A program made the position numbers and the translations under genes. From positions 1 through 41,175 of the forward strand of contig NZ_JBMGQR010000035.1 in assembly GCF_049059935.1 (NCBI RefSeq): a DNA stretch of 41,175 nt, in the 5' to 3' direction. The stretch comes from JAURVT01 sp049059935 (GTDB lineage: Bacteria; Actinomycetota; Actinomycetes; Propionibacteriales; Nocardioidaceae). The notes beneath the pieces are model-generated. The model had not been told where the DNA came from. It did not search any database and saw only the letters and a program-made list of their open reading frames with translations. Below are positions 31,923 to 38,493 of this stretch, one piece after another. Numbering within the stretch: position 1 is the first letter of the stretch; each line of letters begins with the position of its first letter.

Positions 31923-33113
31923 GTGGCTGCCATCGAGCTGAAGAACATCGTCAAGAAGTACGGCGACGGCTTCCCGGCCGTGAACGACGTCAGCATCGAC
32001 ATCGCCGACGGCGAGTTCATGATCCTGGTCGGCCCGTCGGGCTGCGGGAAGTCGACGCTGCTGCGGATGATCGTCGGCCTGGAGGACATCACTTCCGGCG
32101 ACATGATCATCGACGGCGACCGCGTCAACGACAAGGCGCCGCGCGATCGCGACCTCGCCATGGTGTTCCAGAACTATGCGCTCTACCCGCACCTGACGGT
32201 CTACGAGAACATCGCGTTCCCGCTGCGCCTGCAGAAGGGCCAGCACAGCGAGGCCGAGATCGACGAGAAGGTGCGGGCGGCGTCCAAGACCCTCGAGCTC
32301 GACGAGCACCTCGAGCGCAAGCCCGGCAACCTGTCGGGCGGCCAGCGGCAGCGCGTCGCGATGGGACGCGCGATCGTCCGCGACGCCAAGGCGTTCCTGT
32401 TCGACGAGCCGCTGTCGAACCTCGACGCCAAGCTGCGCGGCCAGATGCGCACCGAGATCTCGCGCCTGCAGAAGACGCTCGGCGTCACCACCGTGTACGT
32501 CACGCACGACCAGACCGAGGCGCTGACGCTGGGCGACCGGGTCGCGGTGCTCAAGCGCGGCATCCTCCAGCAGTGCGCCACCCCGCGCGAGCTCTACGAC
32601 GCCCCGGTGAACCTGTTCGTCGCGGGCTTCATCGGCTCGCCGCCGATGAACTTCATGCCGGCCGAGGTCAAGGACGGTCGCATCGAGCTGCCTTTTGCCA
32701 GCGTCGAGCTGGACGCCGCCACCCGGGCCAAGGTCGAGGGCCACGAGCTGCTCATCGCCGGCGTGCGTCCCGAGCACTTCGCCGACGCGTCGCTCGCCGA
32801 CGACAAGGTCAAGGACCGCGGCGTCACCTTCACCGCCGACGTCGACGTGGTCGAGTGGCTCGGCAACGAGCAGTACGCCTACATCCCGTTCGACGCACCG
32901 CCGGCCGTCGCCGAGAAGCTCGCCGAGCTCGAGGCCGACCTCGACGGCGAGTCGTCCCGCCACCAGATCGTGGTGTCGCTCGACGCGGAGAGCAACCTGA
33001 AGCCCGGACGCCCGTTCGAGCTCGTGATGGACACGACGCGCCTGCACCTGTTCGTGCCCGAGACGGGGGAGAACCTCACCCTCGCCGCGAAGAAGGAGCC
33101 CGCCGACGCCTGA
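31923..33113 (+). CDS. sugC: Sugar ABC transporter ATP-binding protein, SugC/UgpC/MsmK type
   Basis: A 396-residue ATPase. Walker A is GPSGCGKST (37-45), Q-loop Gln83 in VFQNYALYPH, signature LSGGQRQRVAMGRA (137-150), Walker B AFLFDEPLSNLDAK (157-170) and switch His in VYVTHDQTEA. The C-terminal OB-type (MalK-like) domain runs from about 235, with GSPPMNFMPAE and AGVRPEHF. GTG 31923 lies 7 nt after the permease stop. It energises the importer and may be shared with other sugar permeases, as MsmK-type ATPases are. Confidence 0.93.
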   Translation: MAAIELKNIVKKYGDGFPAVNDVSIDIADGEFMILVGPSGCGKSTLLRMIVGLEDITSGDMIIDGDRVNDKAPRDRDLAMVFQNYALYPHLTVYENIAFPLRLQKGQHSEAEIDEKVRAASKTLELDEHLERKPGNLSGGQRQRVAMGRAIVRDAKAFLFDEPLSNLDAKLRGQMRTEISRLQKTLGVTTVYVTHDQTEALTLGDRVAVLKRGILQQCATPRELYDAPVNLFVAGFIGSPPMNFMPAEVKDGRIELPFASVELDAATRAKVEGHELLIAGVRPEHFADASLADDKVKDRGVTFTADVDVVEWLGNEQYAYIPFDAPPAVAEKLAELEADLDGESSRHQIVVSLDAESNLKPGRPFELVMDTTRLHLFVPETGENLTLAAKKEPADA

Positions 33114-33120
33114 GGCGTCG
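33104..33120 (+). terminator. Hairpin with the sugC stop codon in its loop
   Basis: CGACGCC and GGCGTCG form a perfect 7-bp stem around TGA, the stop codon. It may act as a weak terminator at the end of the importer operon. Confidence 0.45.
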
Positions 33121-33131
33121 GTCACGCCAGG

Positions 33132-33160
33132 TTGACCCTGCGCGAGGGTCGTTGCATCCT
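33132..33160 (+). promoter_or_regulatory. Putative promoter of the lysozyme-like gene
   Basis: TTGACC (33132-33137) and CATCCT (33155-33160) are separated by 17 nt, giving a transcript with a leader of about 64 nt before GTG 33231. No riboswitch-like structure is visible in that short leader. Confidence 0.45.
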
Positions 33161-33230
33161 GGCCCTTCGTGCCTTCGGCACACCACACCCCGTCATCGCA
33201 CCCTCTACGCCCCCGCGAGGTTCACCGACC

Positions 33231-33941
33231 GTGCCCCAGAACGCACCGGCCGGACGGCACGCTGCCGCCCGGCACCGCGGACAGAGCACCTACGAGCGCA
33301 CCCGCGACCGCGTCTGTGACACCCTCCTCGACCTCCCGTCGCCGGCCGTCGGCGGACGCGTCGTCGCCGTGACGGCGGTGGGCGGCGTCCTGGCCGCCGG
33401 CGCCGTGCTGGGCACCCAGGCCGCCATGACGAGCGGCAGCACGCAGGCCGCCAGCGCCGACGTCGCCGCGAGCGACCTCGGAGCGGTCGACCTCGCCGGT
33501 CGTGACGACGCCGCCACCACGCAGACGTCGCGCGACGCGGCGCGTCCGTCCCTCGACCAGGCCAAGCAGGCCGCCGAGAAAGCCACCGCCTCGGCCACCA
33601 CCGAGGCGCCCGTCGTGACTGAGACCTCGAAGGTCGACACCTCGGACCCCAAGGACCTCGCCAAGAAGCTGCTCGGCGACTTCGGCTGGGGCGAGGACCA
33701 GTTCTCCTGCCTGGACGACCTGTGGGTCGGCGAGAGCAACTGGCGCGTCGACGCCGACAACCCGACGTCGAGTGCCTACGGCATCCCGCAGGCCCTGCCC
33801 GGCAACAAGATGGCCTCCGAGGGCGCGGACTGGGCGACCAACCCCGTCACGCAGATCCGCTGGGGCCTGAAGTACATCGACGCGCGCTACGGCAGCCCGT
33901 GCGCGGCCGACTCGTTCAAGCGCGGCAACAACTGGTACTGA
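33231..33941 (+). CDS. Secreted lysozyme-like / aggregation-promoting-factor-type transglycosylase
   Basis: A 236-residue exported protein. A basic N-terminal tail (residues 1-40) precedes a hydrophobic segment (about 43-65), then an Ala/Thr/Ser-rich linker (66-135), then a lysozyme-like domain (about 140-236): KKLLGDFGWGEDQFSCLDDLWVGESNWRVDADNP, SSAYGIPQALPG and NPVTQIRWGLKYIDARYG. Glu168 in WVGESNW is the likely catalytic acid; Cys160 and Cys224 may form a disulfide. It probably cleaves peptidoglycan during growth. GTG 33231 is chosen because the open frame upstream lacks a signal and overlaps the promoter. Confidence 0.85.
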   Translation: MPQNAPAGRHAAARHRGQSTYERTRDRVCDTLLDLPSPAVGGRVVAVTAVGGVLAAGAVLGTQAAMTSGSTQAASADVAASDLGAVDLAGRDDAATTQTSRDAARPSLDQAKQAAEKATASATTEAPVVTETSKVDTSDPKDLAKKLLGDFGWGEDQFSCLDDLWVGESNWRVDADNPTSSAYGIPQALPGNKMASEGADWATNPVTQIRWGLKYIDARYGSPCAADSFKRGNNWY

Positions 33942-33964
33942 GCGCCTCGCTGCGCGCACCCTGG

Positions 33965-33970
33965 CAGACT
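33965..33970 (+). promoter_or_regulatory. -10 box CAGACT of a leaderless promoter
   Basis: CAGACT ends 6 nt before GTG 33977; the first T of the hexamer is C here. Confidence 0.4.
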
Positions 33971-33976
33971 GGCCGG

Positions 33977-35362
33977 GTGCGACGACCGACTCGTGGCGAC
34001 GCCGTCGCGTACGGCCTGGGGGCCGTCCTCGCGGTCGTCTACGCCGCCATCTCGCTGACGCGCTACCGGCGCTTCGACACGCCGTCGTGGGACAACGCGA
34101 TCTTCGAGCAGGCGATCAGGGGCTACGCCTCGCTCGGCGCCCCGATCGTCGACATCAAGGGCCCGGGCTACAACATCCTCGGTGACCACTTCTCGCCCAT
34201 CACGGCGCTCGTGGCCCCGCTCTACGCCGTGTTCCCCGACGGCGCGACCCTGCTGGTGGCGCAGGCGCTGCTGGTCGCGGCGTCGGCCGTCGTCGTCACG
34301 CGGCTGGCGATCGAGCACCTCGGACGGGTCGCCGGGCCGTTCGTCGGGGTCGCGTACGGGCTGTCGTTCGGCGTCCAGGCCGCCGTCCTGGTCGACTTCC
34401 ACGAGGTCGCGTTCGCCGCGCCGATGCTGGCGCTCGCGGGGTCCGCGTACGTCCGTCGGCAGTGGGTCCGCGTCGCGGCCTGGACGCTGCCCCTGCTGCT
34501 CGTCAAGGAGGACCTCGGCGTCACCGTCGTGGCCGTCGGCGTGGTGCTCGTGCTGTCGGGTGCGCGTCGGGTCGGGGCGGGCGTCGCGGTCGCCGGGGCC
34601 GTCGGGTTCGTGCTGGTCCTGCTCGTGCTGATCCCGGCGATGAACCCGCAGGGCACCTACGACTACCTCGGCGTGGTGGGCGCCGGTGGGGGAGTCGACG
34701 CCGGCCCGGGCCCGCTGACGGTGCTGTTCACCGACGTCGGCACCAAGGTGGTGACCGTGCTGGTGACGCTCGGCGTCACCGGGTTCCTGGCGCTGCGGTC
34801 GCCGTGGGTGCTGGTGGCCGGGCCGACGCTCCTGTGGCGGTTCGTCGGCGACAACCCCTACTACTGGGGCATCGAGTGGCACTACTCGCTCGTGCTGATG
34901 CCGATCGTGTTCTGCGCGATGATCGACGCGGTCGTGCGTCTACGGTCCGGCGATGGACCGGACTGGCTGCGCACCTACGCGTCGCAGGTGCCGGCGGTGG
35001 CCACCGCGGTGGCCCTGGTGATGTGCCTGCAGCTGCCCGTCAAGGCCCTGTTCGACCCCGCCACCTGGCAGGAGTCGCCGCGCGCCGCGTCCGCCCGCGC
35101 GGCGCTGGACGCGATCCCGCCGGGCTCCAGCGTCGAGACCGACATCGGCCTCATCACCCACCTCACGTCCGACCGCACCGTCTACTGGACGGGGACGGTG
35201 GGCGACGCGGTGCCCGACTACGTCCTGGTGGACACCCTCGGCGGCGGGTGGAGCCAGCAGCCCGACGTCGTCGCCTACGCCGAGCAGCAGCACCCCGGCA
35301 CCCGCTACGAGCAGGTCCTCGACGACGGCGGCTTCCTCGTCGCCCGTCGCCTCCCCTCCTGA
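33977..35362 (+). CDS. DUF2079 family membrane protein (GT-C-like)
   Basis: A 461-residue multi-pass membrane protein with about ten hydrophobic segments. The first extracytoplasmic loop RRFDTPSWDNAIFEQAIRGYASLG, with its conserved D and N, then GDHFSPITALVAPLYAVFPD and VDFHEVAFAAPMLAL, are DUF2079 hallmarks. YWGIEWHYSLVLMPIVF occurs later, and a soluble domain forms the last 90 residues (SSVETDIGLITHLTSDRTVY). The fold resembles GT-C glycosyltransferases using polyprenyl donors, but no activity is established. GTG 33977 fits the -10 spacing. Hairpin B1 follows 14 nt after the stop. Confidence 0.85.
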   Translation: MRRPTRGDAVAYGLGAVLAVVYAAISLTRYRRFDTPSWDNAIFEQAIRGYASLGAPIVDIKGPGYNILGDHFSPITALVAPLYAVFPDGATLLVAQALLVAASAVVVTRLAIEHLGRVAGPFVGVAYGLSFGVQAAVLVDFHEVAFAAPMLALAGSAYVRRQWVRVAAWTLPLLLVKEDLGVTVVAVGVVLVLSGARRVGAGVAVAGAVGFVLVLLVLIPAMNPQGTYDYLGVVGAGGGVDAGPGPLTVLFTDVGTKVVTVLVTLGVTGFLALRSPWVLVAGPTLLWRFVGDNPYYWGIEWHYSLVLMPIVFCAMIDAVVRLRSGDGPDWLRTYASQVPAVATAVALVMCLQLPVKALFDPATWQESPRAASARAALDAIPPGSSVETDIGLITHLTSDRTVYWTGTVGDAVPDYVLVDTLGGGWSQQPDVVAYAEQQHPGTRYEQVLDDGGFLVARRLPS

Positions 35363-35376
35363 CCCCCGCCCCCACC

Positions 35377-35460
35377 CGCCGAGTGGCGCAAGCTCGGGGT
35401 CGACACGCATGATCCAGCCCGATCTTGCGCCGGTTGAGCACGAATGTGCGCCACTCGGCG
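35377..35460 (+). repeat. Hairpin repeat family B, copy 1
   Basis: Perfect 14-nt outer arms CGCCGAGTGGCGCA (35377-35390) and TGCGCCACTCGGCG (35447-35460). An inner segment CCCGATCTTGCGCC (35418-35431) can pair instead with GGCGCAAGCTCGGG, sharing GGCGCA with the left outer arm, so two foldings compete. It lies downstream of the DUF2079 gene and upstream of the unknown gene at 35557. Confidence 0.8.
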
Positions 35461-35544
35461 AGCCGGGAACGGTGCCGCGGGTGCGTCTTTCGGACGACGG
35501 CACCTCTGGTCTTTCGGCCGTGGCCGCCACCCGCCCGGGCTCCC

Positions 35545-35550
35545 TAGCGT
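35545..35550 (+). promoter_or_regulatory. -10 box TAGCGT of a leaderless promoter
   Basis: TAGCGT ends 6 nt before ATG 35557. Confidence 0.5.
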
Positions 35551-35556
35551 GGCCGC

Positions 35557-36291
35557 ATGAGCGACGGGGCGAAGTGGCACTGGATCGACGTCGACGGCCG
35601 CCGGCTGGAGACGGCGGTCGTCCGCGACGGGAGGGGTCGACGTCTGCAGCTGCGCGTCGACGGCGAGGTGGTCGACGACAAATCGTCGACGTGGTCCAAG
35701 ACCGTCCTGCGCTGCGACGACGGCACCGGCGTCGAGGTCGAGCCCGTCCACCCGGGGCGGATCTCCGCGGCGCGGCTGGTGCCACCGGAGGACGACACCT
35801 CGAGCGACGACCTCAGCGAGCTGCTGCAGGACCGGCGAGCCAGCCGCCTCCGCCCGCCCCGCGGGACCGTCGGGGCGCGCCTGGACGACTACGCCGACGC
35901 TCATCCCTGGTTCGTCGTCGTCCGGCACGTCGGCGGTTCGGGTGCAGGGGTGCTGCTGTCGGTGCTCGGCATCGGGGCGCTGCTGCGTGCCCTGCTCCCG
36001 CGGTTCGACGTCGACCTCTCGCCGCCGGACTGGCTGCCGTCGATCGACCTCTCGTGGATCCCCGACCCGTTCGGCTGGCTCTGGGGCCTGCTGCCCGACT
36101 GGGACCTGCCCGACCTCGACGCGCCCGGCTGGGTGGATGCGCTCGTCTCGTCGTGGAAGTGGTGGGGGCCGGTCGCCATCGCCCTGTTCGTGGCGCTCGG
36201 CGAGGTCGACCGTCGCCGCAAACGCGCCGAGCGGGACGCAGCCCACGCACGCCACGACCCGTCCGACCCGGGGACCACCCCGCGCCGCTGA
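35557..36291 (+). CDS. Unrecognised membrane protein with Trp/Asp/Pro-rich exported loop
   Basis: A 244-residue protein I do not recognise. Residues 1-75 look like a small beta-rich soluble domain (HWIDVDGRRLETAVV, LQLRVDGEVVDD, GVEVEPVHPG). A charged linker (76-125) leads to a hydrophobic segment (about 127-146, GGSGAGVLLSVLGIGALLRA), then a striking stretch rich in Trp, Asp and Pro (about 150-195) containing PDWLPSIDLSWIPDPF and LLPDWDLPDLDAPGW, then a second helix (about 203-215) and a basic tail. The stretch would sit outside between the two helices. Its TGA is the first triplet of hairpin B2; B1 lies upstream. Confidence 0.7.
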   Translation: MSDGAKWHWIDVDGRRLETAVVRDGRGRRLQLRVDGEVVDDKSSTWSKTVLRCDDGTGVEVEPVHPGRISAARLVPPEDDTSSDDLSELLQDRRASRLRPPRGTVGARLDDYADAHPWFVVVRHVGGSGAGVLLSVLGIGALLRALLPRFDVDLSPPDWLPSIDLSWIPDPFGWLWGLLPDWDLPDLDAPGWVDALVSSWKWWGPVAIALFVALGEVDRRRKRAERDAAHARHDPSDPGTTPRR

Positions 36292-36378
36292 CGCCGAGTG
36301 GCGCAGAACCCGTACCGAGTGGCGCGAAAACGGGGTCGACCGCGCGTGTCGACCCCGTTTTTGCGCCACTCGGCGTCA
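36289..36378. repeat. Hairpin repeat family B, copy 2; bidirectional terminator
   Basis: Perfect 17-nt outer arms TGACGCCGAGTGGCGCA and TGCGCCACTCGGCGTCA. A second left arm (36315-36340, starting CCGAGTGGCGC and ending CGGGGTCGAC) pairs in 25 of 26 positions with 36349-36374 around an 8-nt loop, competing with the outer arm for the same right side. It lies between convergent genes and contains the stop of the plus-strand gene. Confidence 0.85.
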
Positions 36379-36415
36379 GGGCGGGCGTGGGGTGGGGCCA
36401 GCGGGACGGGGTGGG

Positions 36416-37810
36416 TCAGGGGTGGGTCATGGAGAGGACGTCGAGGGCGTCGTCGAGCTGCTGCTCGGTGAGGGTGGTGCCGTCGACGAGGCCCATCTCG
36501 ACGACGACCTCGCGGATGGTCTTGCGCTCGGCGACGGACTTCTTGGCCACCTTCGCGGCGGTCTCGTAGCCGATGTACTTGTTGAGCGGGGTGACGACGG
36601 ACGGCGAGGACTCGGCGTACTCGCGGGCGCGCTCGACGTCGGCGGTGATGCCGTCGATGCAGCGGTCGGCGAGCACCGTCGAGCTGTTGGCGAGCAGGCG
36701 CACCGACTCGAGCACGTTGCGGGCGATGACGGGCAGCATGACGTTCAGCTCGAAGTTGCCGCCGGCACCGGCCGTGGTGACGGTGACGTCGTTGCCGATG
36801 ACCTGGGCGGCGACCATCAGGGTCGCCTCGCACAGGACCGGGTTGACCTTGCCGGGCATGATGCTCGAGCCGGGCTGCAGGTCGGGCAGGTGGATCTCGG
36901 CGAGGCCGGTGCGCGGGCCCGATCCCATCCAGCGCAGGTCGTTGCAGATCTTGGTGAGCGACACCGCGACGGTGCGCAGGTGCCCCGACAGCTCGACGAT
37001 GCCGTCGCGGGCGCCCTGGGCCTCGAAGTGGTCCTCGGCCTCGGTCAGCGGCAGACCGGTGCGCTCGGCGAGCAGCTCGATGACGCGCTGCGGGAAGCCG
37101 ATCGGGGTGTTGATGCCGGTGCCGACGGCCGTGCCGCCCAGCGGCACCTCGGCGACGCGCGGCAGCGACGACTCGACGCGCTCGACGCCGCGGCGGATCT
37201 GCTTGGCGTAGCCGGCGAACTCCTGGCCGAGGGTGACGGGCGTGGCGTCCATCAGGTGGGTGCGGCCGGACTTGACCACCTCGGCGAACTCGTCGGCCTT
37301 GCGCTCGAACGACGCCGCGAGGTGCTCCAGCGCCGGGACGAGCTGCTGGATCGTGGCGGCGGTGGCGGCCACGTGGATCGAGGTCGGGAAGACGTCGTTG
37401 CTGGACTGGCTGGCGTTGACGTGGTCGTTGGGGTGGACGTCGCGGCCGAGGCTGCGGGTGGCCAGCGTCGCGAGCACCTCGTTGGTGTTCATGTTGGACG
37501 AGGTGCCCGAGCCGGTCTGGAAGACGTCGATCGGGAACTCGCCGTCGTGCTTGCCCGAGGCGACCTCGTCGGCCGCGGCGACGATGGCGTCGGCCATGTC
37601 CTGCTCGAGCACGCCGAGCTCGGCGTTGGCGGTGGCGCACGCGGCCTTGACCTGGGCGAGCGCGCGGATGTGCTGCGACTCGATCGGGCTGCCCGAGATC
37701 GGGAAGTTCTCCACCGCCCGCTGGGTCTGGGCCCGCCACAGGGCGTCCTTGGGCACCTGGACCTCGCCCATGGTGTCGTGCTCGATGCGGTACTCCGTCT
37801 CAGCGCTCAT
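36416..37810 (-). CDS. fumC: Class II fumarate hydratase (fumarase C)
   Basis: A 464-residue TCA-cycle enzyme hydrating fumarate to malate, of the iron-free tetrameric class. FQTGSGTSSNMNTNEV (97-112), HPNDHVNASQSSNDVFPT (126-143), SGRTHLMDATPVTLGQE (181-197) and the signature GSSIMPGKVNP (314-324, mobile catalytic serine) are intact. Length matches the family. ATG 37810 lies 7 nt from a TAGCCT box. In mycobacteria fum (Rv1098c) follows phoH2 after a few genes; here an importer operon, the lysozyme-like gene and two others lie between. Confidence 0.96.
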   Translation of the reverse strand: MSAETEYRIEHDTMGEVQVPKDALWRAQTQRAVENFPISGSPIESQHIRALAQVKAACATANAELGVLEQDMADAIVAAADEVASGKHDGEFPIDVFQTGSGTSSNMNTNEVLATLATRSLGRDVHPNDHVNASQSSNDVFPTSIHVAATAATIQQLVPALEHLAASFERKADEFAEVVKSGRTHLMDATPVTLGQEFAGYAKQIRRGVERVESSLPRVAEVPLGGTAVGTGINTPIGFPQRVIELLAERTGLPLTEAEDHFEAQGARDGIVELSGHLRTVAVSLTKICNDLRWMGSGPRTGLAEIHLPDLQPGSSIMPGKVNPVLCEATLMVAAQVIGNDVTVTTAGAGGNFELNVMLPVIARNVLESVRLLANSSTVLADRCIDGITADVERAREYAESSPSVVTPLNKYIGYETAAKVAKKSVAERKTIREVVVEMGLVDGTTLTEQQLDDALDVLSMTHP

Positions 37811-37817
37811 GGCCCCG

Positions 37818-37823
37818 AGGCTA
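37818..37823 (-). promoter_or_regulatory. -10 box TAGCCT of a leaderless promoter
   Basis: On the minus strand TAGCCT is 7 nt before ATG 37810 of fumC. Confidence 0.55.
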
Positions 37824-37831
37824 TCGCCCGG

Positions 37832-38479
37832 TCACGAGCCGCGCGGTGCCCGTCCCCGCAGCAGCCAGTACGCCTCCTCGCGCCCCTGCAGCCGGACGGG
37901 GACGCGGTCGGCCGCGACGTCGTCGCACACCTGCGCCAGCGCGTCGCGCAGAGCGGGGGAGTCAGCCATCGACCAGATGCACAGCACCCCGCCCGGACGC
38001 AGCCGCGCGACGCAGGTGGCCAGGAACGGCACGCCGTAGACGGCGGCATTCGCGTCGAGCACCAGGAAGTCCGGGCCGTTGTCGACGTCGAGCAGCACCG
38101 CGTCGACCGACGTCTCCGGCAGCGAGGCGACCACGTCGCGGACGTCGCCGACGCGCAGGTCGGTGCGAGGGTCGTCGAGCAGGTCGCGGCCGGGCACCCG
38201 TCCCTCGCGCATCCACCGGGCGACGGCCGGCTCGATCTCGGCGACGACGACGCGCCGCACCCGCTCGTCGGCCAGCAGCTCGCGCAGCGTGTGGCCGAGG
38301 CCCAGGCCGCCCACCACCACGGTGGACGGGTCGTCGGCGGCGTCGAGCACGGCGCGCGCGAGCAGCCGCTCGGACGACGTCTCCTGGTCGTCCATCACGA
38401 AGACGCCGTTGACGCGCAGCTCGACGGCGCCGTCGGCGCGGGTGCGCAGGCTCGCGCGGCCGTCGTCGGACAGGTCCAT
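37832..38479 (-). CDS. Spermidine-synthase-like (Rossmann methyltransferase-fold) protein
   Basis: A 215-residue protein with the polyamine-synthase fold. A short beta N-terminal part (VELRVNGVFVMDDQETSSERLL) precedes the nucleotide-binding loop VVGGLGLGHTL (55-65), VVVAEIEPAVARW (77-89, acidic Glu81), the VGDVRDV strand (110-116) and VDAVLLDVDNGPDFLV (125-140), where synthases have the catalytic Asp of the GGGDG and D-x-x-D region. It is shorter than true spermidine synthases (about 280), so an atypical methyl- or aminopropyl-transferase is possible. ATG 38479 lies 8 nt from the -10 box. The gene is 21 nt upstream of fumC on the same strand. Confidence 0.75.
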   Translation of the reverse strand: MDLSDDGRASLRTRADGAVELRVNGVFVMDDQETSSERLLARAVLDAADDPSTVVVGGLGLGHTLRELLADERVRRVVVAEIEPAVARWMREGRVPGRDLLDDPRTDLRVGDVRDVVASLPETSVDAVLLDVDNGPDFLVLDANAAVYGVPFLATCVARLRPGGVLCIWSMADSPALRDALAQVCDDVAADRVPVRLQGREEAYWLLRGRAPRGS

Positions 38480-38487
38480 GGACCCGG

Positions 38488-38493
38488 ACCCTA
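38488..38493 (-). promoter_or_regulatory. -10 box TAGGGT overlapping an upstream stop codon
   Basis: Read 38493 to 38488 on the minus strand, TAGGGT is 8 nt before ATG 38479, and its TAG is the stop codon of the EAL-HDOD gene. Confidence 0.45.

Noticed and set aside
29840..32161. A 773-codon antisense frame opposite the two permease genes
   Set aside because: Shadow of high-GC coding sequence; dominated by Asp/His/Arg/Gln repeats and without a start signal.
33161..33230. Cyclic-di-AMP (ydaO-type) riboswitch ahead of the lysozyme-like gene
   Set aside because: Such switches often precede cell-wall hydrolase genes in actinobacteria, but the leader is only about 70 nt and lacks the needed paired elements.
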